Shown here in pieces: positions 1 through 5,329 of a DNA stretch of 5,329 bases; positions within the stretch are counted from its first letter, which is position 1; each line of letters opens with the position of its first letter. This DNA is from Rubrivivax sp. (GTDB lineage Bacteria; Pseudomonadota; Gammaproteobacteria; Burkholderiales; Burkholderiaceae): NCBI GenBank assembly GCA_004211235.1, contig SEEY01000317.1:1-5329 (forward strand), read 5' to 3'. The notes under the pieces were generated by a model. The model was given only the letters and a program-made list of their open reading frames with translations, ran no database searches and was not told the origin of the DNA. A program made the position numbers and the translations under genes.

Positions 1-443
1 CCGACCAGTTCGCCGTCCATCCACGTCTCGACGCTGTGCATGGCCGGCCAGGCCAGGTAGGCGGCCTGGAGTTCGGGAACGATCCAGGTCCCGTTCTGAC
101 CCTCGCGCGGCGCGCTGGCGCAGGCACGCAACACCGCGGCGCGGCCGTGGTCGATGCGGATCTCGCAGCCGGGCGCAGCCGCAAACCGCTGCACCGTCTT
201 GCGCAGCGAGCGAGACAGCTTGAAGTTGGCCGTCTGCAGCACCATGCGCGGGTCCGGCGCCCACCACAGCGGTGGCTGGCCCGCGCCGTACCAGGGGAAG
301 ATGCCGCGCCGATAGGCCGCCTCCAGCCGCTCGGGCGTCAGCGTGCCGCCGGCGGCGAGCAGGCCCGGCGCGTCGGTCTCCGCGCCGAGCGCGTGGTGGC
401 TGGGCGGGAAGTCCAGGGAGGTCTCGTCGAGCCAGTCGATCAT
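1..443 (-). CDS. aat: Leucyl/phenylalanyl-tRNA-protein transferase, C-terminus cut by window edge
   Basis: This enzyme moves Leu or Phe from aminoacyl-tRNA to the N-terminal Arg or Lys of cytosolic proteins, marking them for ClpS/ClpAP degradation (family knowledge). The 147 codons visible here, read on the minus strand from ATG 443, begin MIDWLDE. They carry the family hallmarks: PGLLAAGGTL at about 26-35, AYRRGIFPWY at 43-52, LWWAPDPRMVL at 59-69, the S-R-S-L-R-K run at 77-82, GTWIVPEL at 118-125 and HSVETW at 136-141. The usual length is about 230-250 residues, so roughly the last 90 lie beyond position 1. An in-frame ATG at 470 would add nine residues (MGANLTSRP). Neither start has a clear Shine-Dalgarno sequence, and 443 is preferred because MIxWL matches the usual family N-terminus. 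One oddity is that the stretch between AY (128-129) and HSVE is about three residues shorter than in relatives I remember. Identity is secure. Confidence 0.93.
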   Translation of the reverse strand, partial: MIDWLDETSLDFPPSHHALGAETDAPGLLAAGGTLTPERLEAAYRRGIFPWYGAGQPPLWWAPDPRMVLQTANFKLSRSLRKTVQRFAAAPGCEIRIDHGRAAVLRACASAPREGQNGTWIVPELQAAYLAWPAMHSVETWMDGELV

Positions 444-468
444 GGGGCGCGATGTTAAGTTCGCACCC

Positions 469-831
469 ATGATCACCGTCTACGGCATCCCCAATTGCGA
501 CACCGTCAAGAAGGCCCGCGCCTGGCTGGCCGAGCGAGGTCTGGCGGTCGCCTTCCATGACTTCAAGAAGCAGGGCGTCCCGGCCGACCTGCTGCCCGCC
601 TGGCTCGAGGCCTTCGGCCGCGACCGGCTGGTCAACCGCGCCGGCAACACCTGGCGCCGGCTGGACGACGCGGCCCGGGCGGCCGTGGTGGACGACGTCT
701 CCGCCGCGGCGCTGATGCTGGCCGAGCCCAGCGTCATCAAGCGCCCGGTGGTGCGCTGGGCGGATGGCCGCTGGACGCTCGGATTTAGTGCGCAAACGTT
801 CGAAGACGGTGCGAGCAGCGCACCAAAGTAG
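469..831 (+). CDS. yffB: ArsC/Spx-family thioredoxin-fold protein, YffB type
   Basis: A 120-residue small cytosolic protein of the ArsC/Spx superfamily, closest in memory to E. coli YffB. It opens with MITVYGIPNCDTVKKARAWL, the family active-site motif with a single cysteine at 10 (GIxxCDTxKKA). FHDFKKQG at 29-36 follows, then a central N-x-x-G-N-T-W-R-R-L-D segment at 56-66, S-A-A-A-L-M at 78-83, and IKRPVV at 90-95 with the conserved Arg-Pro. LGFS at 104-107 precedes a short tail. Length fits the family at about 115-120 residues. Arsenate reduction is not established for YffB-type members. A glutathione-dependent thiol reductase role has been proposed, so the exact substrate is open. ATG 469 is chosen because upstream in-frame starts from 343 onward would prepend antisense aat sequence. 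No clear Shine-Dalgarno sequence precedes it. It is divergent from aat with only 25 bp between the preferred starts. Confidence 0.9.
   Translation: MITVYGIPNCDTVKKARAWLAERGLAVAFHDFKKQGVPADLLPAWLEAFGRDRLVNRAGNTWRRLDDAARAAVVDDVSAAALMLAEPSVIKRPVVRWADGRWTLGFSAQTFEDGASSAPK
808..824. repeat. Inverted repeat GGTGCG-N5-CGCACC at the end of yffB
   Basis: Six-base perfect arms (808-813 and 819-824) flank AGCAG and overlap the last codons of yffB. No T-run follows, so it is not a typical intrinsic terminator. It is centred about 97 bp upstream of the predicted amt transcription start, a distance typical for enhancer-binding sites. However, the half-sites are in the opposite order to the NtrC consensus (GCACC-N5-GGTGC). 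Its function is unknown. Confidence 0.45.
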
Positions 832-886
832 ATCGCCAAAGTCCCAATGCTGCGCTTCCCGTCGCGGGGCGATGCGCATCAAAACT

Positions 887-902
887 GGGCATTGAACTTG
901 CT
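887..902 (+). promoter_or_regulatory. Sigma-54 promoter of the ammonium transporter gene
   Basis: The sequence reads GGGCAT (887-892), five bases, then TTGCT (898-902), against the consensus TGGCAC-N5-TTGCW. The invariant GG (888-889) and GC (900-901) are exactly ten bases apart. The -12 element is perfect, and the -24 element differs at the first and last base. Transcription should begin near 912-914, leaving a leader of about 55 bases before TTG 969. A sigma-54 promoter in front of an ammonium transporter fits control by NtrC under nitrogen limitation. No consensus NtrC site was found upstream. Confidence 0.8.
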
Positions 903-958
903 GTTTCGGTGCGGTTTGTTTCGGCTTGGTGCGCCGCACCGGGCCGGCAACCCCGAAC

Positions 959-963
959 GGAGA
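959..963 (+). promoter_or_regulatory. Ribosome binding site that fixes the amt start at TTG 969
   Basis: GGAGA at 959-963 lies five bases before TTG 969. This is the only good Shine-Dalgarno spacing near the start of the transporter frame. It favours TTG 969 over the upstream in-frame GTG at 909, which lies before the predicted transcription start. Confidence 0.75.
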
Positions 964-968
964 CAGCG

Positions 969-2174
969 TTGGAGTCATCGATCAAGCAGGGCGCGGATGC
1001 GCTCTTCATCCTGTTGGGCGCCATCATGGTGCTCGCCATGCACGCCGGGTTCGCCTTCCTGGAGCTGGGCACGGTGCGCAAGAAGAACCAGGTCAATGCG
1101 CTGGTCAAGATCCTGGTGGACTTCGCCGTCTCGACGCTGGCCTATTTCCTCGTCGGTTATCTGATCGCCTACGGCACGCACTTCTTCGTCGGCGCCGAAC
1201 AGCTGGCGCAGAAGAACGGCTACGAGCTGGTCAAGTTCTTCTTCCTGCTGACCTTCGCGGCGGCCATCCCGGCCATCGTCTCGGGCGGCATTGCCGAGCG
1301 GGCGCGCTTCGGCCCGCAGCTGGCGGCCACCTCCGTCATCGTCGGCTTCGTCTACCCGGTCTTCGAAGGCGTGGCCTGGAACCAGGCCTTCGGCATCCAG
1401 GGCTGGCTGAAGGCGGCCACCGGTGCGGAGTTCCATGACTTCGCCGGCAGCGTCGTCGTGCATGCGGTGGGCGGCTGGATCGGCCTGGCCGCGGTGCTGC
1501 TGCTGGGCCCGCGCCTGAACCGCTACCGCAAGGATGGCGCGATGAGCGCGCACCCGCCCTCCAGCATCCCGTTCCTGGCCCTGGGCGCCTGGGTGCTGAC
1601 GGTGGGCTGGTTCGGCTTCAACGTGATGAGCGCGCAGACGCTGGACAAGCTGTCGGGCCTGGTCGCCGTCAACTCGCTGATGGCCATGGCTGGCGGCACG
1701 CTGGTGGCCGTGCTGCTCGGCCGCAACGACCCCGGCTTCGCCTACAACGGCCCGCTGGCCGGGCTGGTCGCGGTGTGCGCCGGGTCGGACGTCATGCATC
1801 CGCTGGGCGCGCTCGTCACCGGCGGCGTGGCGGGCTGGGTGTTCGTGCAATTCTTCACCCTGACGCAGAACCGCTGGAAGATCGATGACGTGCTGGGCGT
1901 GTGGCCGCTACACGGCCTGTGTGGCGCCTGGGGCGGCATCGCCTGCGGCGTCTTCGGCCAGAAGGCGCTGGGCGGCATCGGCGGCGTGTCTTTCCTGGCG
2001 CAGCTGATCGGCACGCTCGGCGGCGTGGCCTGGGCGCTGGCCGGTGGCTTCGTCGTCTACGGGCTGATCCGCAAAATGGTGGGGCTGCGGCTGGACGCCG
2101 AGCAGGAGTTCGAGGGCGCCGACCTGTCCATCCACAAGATCGGCTCGACGCCCGACCGCGAGGTCAGCTGGTAA
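969..2174 (+). CDS. amt: Ammonium transporter (Amt/MEP/Rh family)
   Basis: A 401-residue inner-membrane channel-like protein for ammonium uptake. About eleven hydrophobic segments are visible, roughly at 10-32, 45-70, 87-108, 116-135, 160-180, 200-221, 230-250, 261-278, 279-299, 312-332 and 340-368. Pore residues align with E. coli AmtB: F96 (gate F107), W146 (W148), D157 in HDFAGS (D160), the twin histidines H165 and H315 (H168, H318), and F217 and S221 in WFGFNVMS (F215, S219). GGIAERARF at 106-114 is also typical. There is no N-terminal signal peptide, because the first helix starts within ten residues. The start is TTG 969, preceded by GGAGA. Starting at GTG 909 would add 20 residues of non-family sequence. 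Transcription is probably from the sigma-54 promoter at 887-902. No glnK lies next to it, and the gene ends in an intrinsic terminator, so it looks monocistronic. The C-terminal tail (GLRLDAEQEFEGADLS at 372-387) is the part that would contact a PII protein. Confidence 0.95.
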   Translation: MESSIKQGADALFILLGAIMVLAMHAGFAFLELGTVRKKNQVNALVKILVDFAVSTLAYFLVGYLIAYGTHFFVGAEQLAQKNGYELVKFFFLLTFAAAIPAIVSGGIAERARFGPQLAATSVIVGFVYPVFEGVAWNQAFGIQGWLKAATGAEFHDFAGSVVVHAVGGWIGLAAVLLLGPRLNRYRKDGAMSAHPPSSIPFLALGAWVLTVGWFGFNVMSAQTLDKLSGLVAVNSLMAMAGGTLVAVLLGRNDPGFAYNGPLAGLVAVCAGSDVMHPLGALVTGGVAGWVFVQFFTLTQNRWKIDDVLGVWPLHGLCGAWGGIACGVFGQKALGGIGGVSFLAQLIGTLGGVAWALAGGFVVYGLIRKMVGLRLDAEQEFEGADLSIHKIGSTPDREVSW

Positions 2175-2195
2175 GCTGAAAGCCACTTTCCAAAC

Positions 2196-2214
2196 GGCCC
2201 TTCGGGGCCTTTTT
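2196..2214 (+). terminator. Intrinsic terminator after amt, abutting the ribE start
   Basis: The 5-bp stem GGCCC (2196-2200) / GGGCC (2205-2209) closes a TTCG tetraloop and is followed directly by five Ts (2210-2214). C(UUCG)G loops are unusually stable. The terminator lies 21 bases after the amt stop codon and ends five bases before the ATG of ribE. It works in the plus direction only, since no T-run exists on the other side. Confidence 0.85.
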
Positions 2215-2219
2215 CGATC

Positions 2220-2924
2220 ATGTTCACAGGCATCGTCCAGGGCGTCGCCCGCGTCGAATCCATCGATGCCCGCGCAGGGCTGCACACGCTGGCGCTGAAG
2301 CTGCCGACGGGCTTCGACGACGAGCTGGCCATCGGCGCCAGCGTCTCCTGCGACGGTGTCTGCCTGACCGTCACCGAGCGGCCTGCGCCCGACCTGGCGC
2401 TGTTCGACGTGATGGGCCAGACGATGAGCCTGACGACGCTCGGCGGGCTGACCGTCGGCTCCGGCCTGAACGTGGAACGTGCGGCGAAGGACGGCGCCGA
2501 GATCGGCGGCCATCCGTTGTCCGGCCATGTCGACGTGTCGGCCCGCATCGCCGAGATCCGCCGGCCCGACAACAACCACGTCATCCGCTTCGCCGTGCCG
2601 GCGCCGTGGATGCGCTATGTCTTCGCCAAGGGCTACATCGGCGTCAACGGCTGCAGCCTGACGGTCGCCGAGGCGCAGCGCGAGCGCGACGGTTCCGGCT
2701 GGTTCGAGGTCTGGCTGATCCCCGAGACGCTGCGCATGACCACCTTCGGCGACAAGGTGGAGGGCGACGCCATCCACCTCGAGATCGACCGCAGCACGCA
2801 GGTCGTCGTCGACACGGTGCGCGATGCGCTGGACGAAAAGCTCGGGCCCCTGCTGCCGGTGCTCGAAGCGATCGCACGGGAGCGCGGCATCGACATCACG
2901 CAGCTGGCCATCGGCAAATCTTGA
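2220..2924 (+). CDS. ribE: Riboflavin synthase, alpha chain
   Basis: This enzyme joins two molecules of 6,7-dimethyl-8-ribityllumazine into riboflavin plus a pyrimidine product, the last step of riboflavin synthesis. It is a 234-residue protein with two tandem lumazine-binding domains, about 1-100 and 101-200. The first shows MFTGIVQG at 1-8, SCDGVCLTV at 43-51 with C48, VERAAK at 85-90 and IGGHPLSGH at 95-103. The second shows KGYIGVNGCSLTV at 137-149 with K137 and S146, IPETL at 167-171, and IDRSTQVVVDTV at 189-200 with D190. These match the residues I recall from the E. coli enzyme. The MFTGIV start fixes ATG 2220. No Shine-Dalgarno sequence is free, because a terminator fills that space. 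The protein runs about 20 residues longer than the usual 210-215, with a charged C-terminal tail. No other rib gene is adjacent and no FMN riboswitch was recognised. E. coli calls the equivalent gene ribC or ribE. Confidence 0.94.
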   Translation: MFTGIVQGVARVESIDARAGLHTLALKLPTGFDDELAIGASVSCDGVCLTVTERPAPDLALFDVMGQTMSLTTLGGLTVGSGLNVERAAKDGAEIGGHPLSGHVDVSARIAEIRRPDNNHVIRFAVPAPWMRYVFAKGYIGVNGCSLTVAEAQRERDGSGWFEVWLIPETLRMTTFGDKVEGDAIHLEIDRSTQVVVDTVRDALDEKLGPLLPVLEAIARERGIDITQLAIGKS

Positions 2925-2941
2925 TGACTTCTTGATGCCGG

Positions 2942-2965
2942 CCGCCGCGATCTTGGCGGCGGTTT
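2942..2965 (+). terminator. Possible weak terminator after ribE
   Basis: CCGCCGC (2942-2948) can pair with GCGGCGG (2956-2962) across a seven-base loop, and only TTT follows (2963-2965). The stem is strong but the T-run is short. It may end ribE transcription imperfectly or simply be a GC-rich hairpin. It sits between ribE and the kdp genes, where a terminator is expected. Confidence 0.45.
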
Positions 2966-2986
2966 GACGGCGTGATTTCCAGAATG

Positions 2987-3006
2987 ACCTCCATCGCAAT
3001 GGAGGT
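2987..3006 (+). promoter_or_regulatory. Hairpin enclosing the Shine-Dalgarno of the first kdp-operon gene
   Basis: ACCTCCAT (2987-2994) and ATGGAGGT (2999-3006) form a perfect 8-bp inverted repeat with a CGCA loop. The right arm contains GGAGG (3001-3005), the ribosome binding site four bases before ATG 3010. In RNA the hairpin would hide the site. With a two-base bulge, TGAC (2985-2988) could instead pair with GTCA (3007-3010) and reach the start codon. It could be a translational switch or, at DNA level, an operator. The sequence alone does not decide. Confidence 0.6.
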
Positions 3007-3009
3007 GTC

Positions 3010-3105
3010 ATGGACATCGTTTTTCTTGGCCTGGGCGCGGCACTCGCGCTGCTGACCGGGCTGGCTGCCTGGGGCTGTGAACGTCTGGCGGGGAGGAAGT
3101 CATGA
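3010..3105 (+). CDS. Unnamed 31-residue membrane microprotein leading the kdp operon
   Basis: The frame encodes a 31-residue peptide starting [17 protein letters not shown] and ending [11 protein letters not shown]. One hydrophobic helix (about 3-21) is followed by a basic tail, suggesting a single-pass inner-membrane peptide with the C-terminus in the cytoplasm (positive-inside rule). Support for translation is good: GGAGG at 3001-3005 lies four bases before the ATG, and the stop overlaps the kdpF ATG in an ATGA junction, as at the other kdp junctions. It is not KdpF, which follows as a separate frame. I recall similar unannotated peptides ending in a C-[DE]-R-L motif in front of kdpF in other bacteria, but cannot confirm this here. 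Function is unknown; by position it may assist or regulate the Kdp pump. Confidence 0.65.
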   Translation: MDIVFLGLGAALALLTGLAAWGCERLAGRKS

Positions 3106-3194
3106 GTGGCTTCGAACTCGCTGCCGGCCTGCTGGTGCTCGCGCTGATCGGCTATCTCTTCTGGGCGCTGCTGTTCCCCGAGGACTTGTCATGA
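3102..3194 (+). CDS. kdpF: Potassium-transporting ATPase small subunit KdpF
   Basis: A 30-residue single-helix peptide, [20 protein letters not shown] then [10 protein letters not shown]. Hydrophobic residues fill about 5-25 and the ending resembles the usual KdpF pattern (Y-L-x-x-A-L-x-x-P-E). KdpF (about 29 residues in E. coli) stabilises the KdpFABC complex in the inner membrane. The Shine-Dalgarno GGAGG at 3092-3096 lies five bases before ATG 3102, inside the upstream microprotein frame. The start overlaps that frame's stop by four bases (ATGA), and its own stop overlaps the kdpA start the same way at 3191-3194. Position directly before kdpA makes the call firm despite the small size. Confidence 0.88.
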   Translation: MSGFELAAGLLVLALIGYLFWALLFPEDLS

Positions 3195-4885
3195 GTGCCT
3201 CTGCCTGGATGCAGCTGGTGGCGTTCCTGATCATGCTGCTGACCCTCGCGTGGCCGCTGGCACGCTGGATTCACGCCGTCATGGAAGGCCGCGTCGCCGG
3301 GCTTGGGCGTGTCGATCGCGGCCTGCTGAAGCTGGCCGGCGTGGATGCGCAAGAGGAGCAGGCCTGGCTGGGTTACGCCCTCGGCCTGCTGCTCTTCAAT
3401 GCACTGGGCGTCGCCGCCGTGTACGCGCTCCAGCGCCTGCAGGCCGTGCTGCCGCTGAACCCGCAGGGCTTCGGCCCGGTGTCGCCGGACTCGGCGTTCA
3501 ACACCGCCATCAGCTTCGTCACCAACACCAACTGGCAGGGCTATGCCGGGGAGACGACGATGAGCCACCTGACACAGATGCTGGCGTTGACGGTGCAGAA
3601 CTTCCTGTCCGCCGCCACGGGCCTGGCCGTCGCAATGGCGCTGTTGCGCGGTTTCGCGCGGCACGGCGCCCAGACCGTCGGCAACGTCTGGGCCGACCTG
3701 ACCCGCGCCACGCTCTGGGTGCTGCTGCCGCTGGCGCTCGTGTTCGCCATCCTGCTGGCCGGCCTGGGCGTCGTGCAGACGCTGGCGGCCAGCCAGCAGG
3801 TGACGACGCTGGAAGGCGCGTCGCAGTCCATCGCGCTGGGCCCGGTCGCCTCGCAGCTGGCCATCAAGATGCTCGGCACCAATGGCGGTGGCTTCTTCAA
3901 CGCCAATTCGGCCCATCCGTTCGAGAACCCGAGCGCGGTGACGAACGCGCTGCAGATGCTGTCCATCTTCCTGATTCCCGCGGCGCTGTGCTTCGTCATG
4001 GGCCGCCAGGTGGGCGACATCCGCCAGGGCTGGGCGCTGCTGGCCGCGATGACGGTGATCTTCGTGGTCGCCGTCGTCGTGGCCACGTCGGCCGAGCAGG
4101 CTGGCAACCCGCGCCTGGCCGCGCTCGGCGTGGACGCGGCCGGCGGCAACATGGAGGGCAAGGAGGTGCGCTTCGGCATCGCCGCCTCGTCGCTGTTCGC
4201 CGTCATCACGACGGCCGCCAGCTGCGGCGCGGTCAATGCCATGCACGACAGCTTCACGCCGCTGGGTGGCGCCGTCCCGCTGGCGTTGATGCAGCTCGGC
4301 GAGGTCGTCTTCGGCGGCGTCGGCTCGGGGCTGTACGGCATGCTGGTGTTCGCCCTGCTCGCCGTCTTCATCGCCGGCCTGATGATCGGCCGCACACCCG
4401 AATACCTCGGCAAGAAGATCGCGGCCCACGAGATGAAGATGGTCTCGCTGGCCATCCTGCTGGTGCCGCTCGCCGTGCTGGGTGGCAGCGCGCTGGCGGT
4501 GCTGACGGCGCCCGGCCGCGCCGGCATTTCGGCGCCCGGCGCGCATGGCTTCAGCCAGGTGCTGTATGCCTTCTCTTCGGCAGCCAACAACAACGGCAGC
4601 GCCTTTGCCGGCCTGTCTGCGAACACGCCCTTCTACAACCTGCTGCTGGGCGGCGTGATATGGATCGGCCGCTTCGGCGTCATCGTGCCGGTGCTGGCCC
4701 TGGCCGGGTCGCTCGCAGGCAGCAAGCGTCTCCCGGCCGGCGAGGGCACCTTGCCCACCCACGGCCCGCTGTTCATCGCACTGCTGGTCGGCGTGGTGCT
4801 GCTGGTCGGCCTCTTGAACTACGTGCCGGCGCTCGCCCTCGGCCCGGTCGTCGAGCACCTGATCCTGTGGAGCGCCCAGCCATGA
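3191..4885 (+). CDS. kdpA: Potassium-transporting ATPase potassium-binding subunit KdpA
   Basis: KdpA is the potassium-selective channel-like subunit of the KdpFABC pump. It is a 564-residue polytopic inner-membrane protein, close to the 557 of E. coli. Four pore-loop filter segments are present in order: TNTNWQGY at 111-118, with Q116 in the position known for potassium affinity; [19 protein letters not shown] at 229-247, with G232; [12 protein letters not shown] at 340-351; and [12 protein letters not shown] at 463-474. Roughly ten hydrophobic helices surround them. ATG 3191 is chosen because it gives the standard N-terminus and has GAGG at 3180-3183, seven bases upstream. The in-frame GTG at 3077 would add 38 residues read through the kdpF region. 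The start overlaps kdpF by four bases and the stop overlaps kdpB by four bases. No defect is seen. Confidence 0.97.
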   Translation: MSASAWMQLVAFLIMLLTLAWPLARWIHAVMEGRVAGLGRVDRGLLKLAGVDAQEEQAWLGYALGLLLFNALGVAAVYALQRLQAVLPLNPQGFGPVSPDSAFNTAISFVTNTNWQGYAGETTMSHLTQMLALTVQNFLSAATGLAVAMALLRGFARHGAQTVGNVWADLTRATLWVLLPLALVFAILLAGLGVVQTLAASQQVTTLEGASQSIALGPVASQLAIKMLGTNGGGFFNANSAHPFENPSAVTNALQMLSIFLIPAALCFVMGRQVGDIRQGWALLAAMTVIFVVAVVVATSAEQAGNPRLAALGVDAAGGNMEGKEVRFGIAASSLFAVITTAASCGAVNAMHDSFTPLGGAVPLALMQLGEVVFGGVGSGLYGMLVFALLAVFIAGLMIGRTPEYLGKKIAAHEMKMVSLAILLVPLAVLGGSALAVLTAPGRAGISAPGAHGFSQVLYAFSSAANNNGSAFAGLSANTPFYNLLLGGVIWIGRFGVIVPVLALAGSLAGSKRLPAGEGTLPTHGPLFIALLVGVVLLVGLLNYVPALALGPVVEHLILWSAQP

Positions 4886-5329
4886 GCCGAGCCGTTTTTT
4901 CGCTGTTCGATGCCCGGCTGGCCCGCCAGGCCTTGGGCGAGTCCTTCATCAAGCTGGACCCGCGCACGCAGCTGCGCAACCCGGTCATGTTCGTCGTCTG
5001 GCTGGGCAGCGCCTTCACGACCGCGCTGGCGATGGCGCATCCCGGCGGCTTCACCATGGCCGTGACGCTGTGGCTGTGGTTCACCGTGCTGTTCGCGAAC
5101 TTCGCCGAGGCATTGGCCGAGGGGCGCAGCAAGGCGCAGGCGGCGTCGCTGCGGGGCCTGAAGAAGGAGACCTGGGCCAAGGTCGCCGACGACTGGCGCA
5201 CGGGCGTGCCGCGCGACCAGCTCAAGTGGCACCCGCGCGAGGCCGTAACGCTGCGCAAGGGCGAGGTCGTGCTCATTGAAGCCGGCGACCTCGTGCCGGC
5301 CGACGCCGAGGTCATCGACGGCGTCGGCC
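4882..5329 (+). CDS. kdpB: Potassium-transporting ATPase ATP-binding subunit KdpB, C-terminus beyond window
   Basis: KdpB is the P-type ATPase subunit that phosphorylates an aspartate to power potassium uptake through KdpA. Only 149 of about 680-700 residues are present. They include the N-terminal cytoplasmic segment (1-33), [12 protein letters not shown] at 32-43 opening the first membrane helix, a second helix near 58-75, and the strongly conserved [21 protein letters not shown] at 70-90. The beginning of the actuator domain follows, with [15 protein letters not shown] at 133-147. The TGES loop, DKTGT phosphorylation site and nucleotide domain lie outside. ATG 4882 overlaps the kdpA stop (ATGA), and GGAG at 4869-4872 is nine bases upstream. 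The usual G in P-x-D-G-E is A142 here. kdpC, and perhaps kdpDE, would be expected further on but cannot be seen. Confidence 0.96.
   Translation, partial: MSRAVFSLFDARLARQALGESFIKLDPRTQLRNPVMFVVWLGSAFTTALAMAHPGGFTMAVTLWLWFTVLFANFAEALAEGRSKAQAASLRGLKKETWAKVADDWRTGVPRDQLKWHPREAVTLRKGEVVLIEAGDLVPADAEVIDGVG

Noticed and set aside
36..458. Plus-strand open frame opposite aat
   Set aside because: The minus strand encodes clear Aat motifs. The plus-strand translation is low-complexity and Arg-rich with no recognisable domain.
741..754. Possible NtrC site GCGCC-N4-GGTGC inside yffB
   Set aside because: The left half has a mismatch and the spacer is four rather than five bases. In this GC-rich coding sequence that is weak evidence.
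858..868. Hairpin CCCG-TCG-CGGG as a terminator after yffB
   Set aside because: The stem is only four base pairs and no T-run follows, so it is not distinguishable from chance in this GC-rich gap.
909..968. GTG start for the ammonium transporter, 20 residues longer
   Set aside because: It precedes the predicted transcription start of the sigma-54 promoter, has no Shine-Dalgarno sequence, and the added residues do not look like a signal peptide or family sequence.
2175..2219. FMN riboswitch upstream of ribE
   Set aside because: The gap is only 45 bases and holds a terminator hairpin, which is far too short for the RFN aptamer.
2954..2968. Sigma-54-like TGGCGGCGGTTTGAC before the kdp genes
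   Set aside because: The spacing is off by one and the essential GC of the -12 element is absent.
2964..2992. Sigma-70 promoter for kdp using TTGACG at 2964-2969
   Set aside because: No acceptable -10 hexamer lies 15-19 bases downstream. The best -10-like block, CAGAAT at 2980-2985, is too close. The kdp promoter could not be assigned.
3077..3190. Upstream GTG start for kdpA adding 38 residues
   Set aside because: The extra residues are an out-of-frame reading of the microprotein and kdpF region. ATG 3191 has a good ribosome site and the standard KdpA N-terminus.
3152..4858. Very long open frame antisense to kdpA (568 codons), and similar antisense frames at 975-1850, 1908-3017 and 3541-4626
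   Set aside because: They are shadows caused by high GC and third-position bias of the real genes. Their translations are rich in Arg, His, Gln and Ala and show no family motif.

Overview
The window is GC-rich, roughly two-thirds G+C by eye, and densely coded. Codons end mostly in G or C. The protein families and the style of the sequence suggest a betaproteobacterium, most likely of the order Burkholderiales (Rubrivivax/Leptothrix/Roseateles-like). This placement is an inference from sequence style, not a database match. The content is conserved chromosomal metabolism. I see no insertion sequence, phage gene, CRISPR array, tRNA or rRNA.

Left part (1-831): two divergent genes. On the minus strand is the N-terminal part of aat, the leucyl/phenylalanyl-tRNA-protein transferase of the N-end rule pathway, cut by the window edge. 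On the plus strand is a YffB-type ArsC/Spx-family thioredoxin-fold protein. Their start regions almost touch, and one possible aat start overlaps the yffB start codon.

Middle part (832-2924): an ammonium transporter gene preceded by a good sigma-54 promoter (GGGCAT-N5-TTGCT at 887-902). The promoter indicates nitrogen-responsive transcription and supports a TTG start at 969. A strong intrinsic terminator with a UUCG loop follows and ends only 5 bases before the start codon of riboflavin synthase (ribE, 2220-2924).

Right part (2925-5329): the start of a kdp operon for high-affinity, ATP-driven potassium uptake. The order is an unnamed 31-residue membrane microprotein, then kdpF, kdpA and the first 149 codons of kdpB. 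Every junction is an ATGA overlap, so the four reading frames look translationally coupled. The Shine-Dalgarno sequence of the first, unnamed gene lies inside a perfect 8-bp hairpin. This could gate translation of the operon's first gene and, through coupling, the rest. The microprotein and its hairpin are the least explained parts of the window. Everything else fits known families.

Together the genes cover nutrient and ion uptake (ammonium, potassium), flavin synthesis, protein turnover tagging and a small redox-fold protein. Apart from the kdp genes they appear to be separate transcription units.
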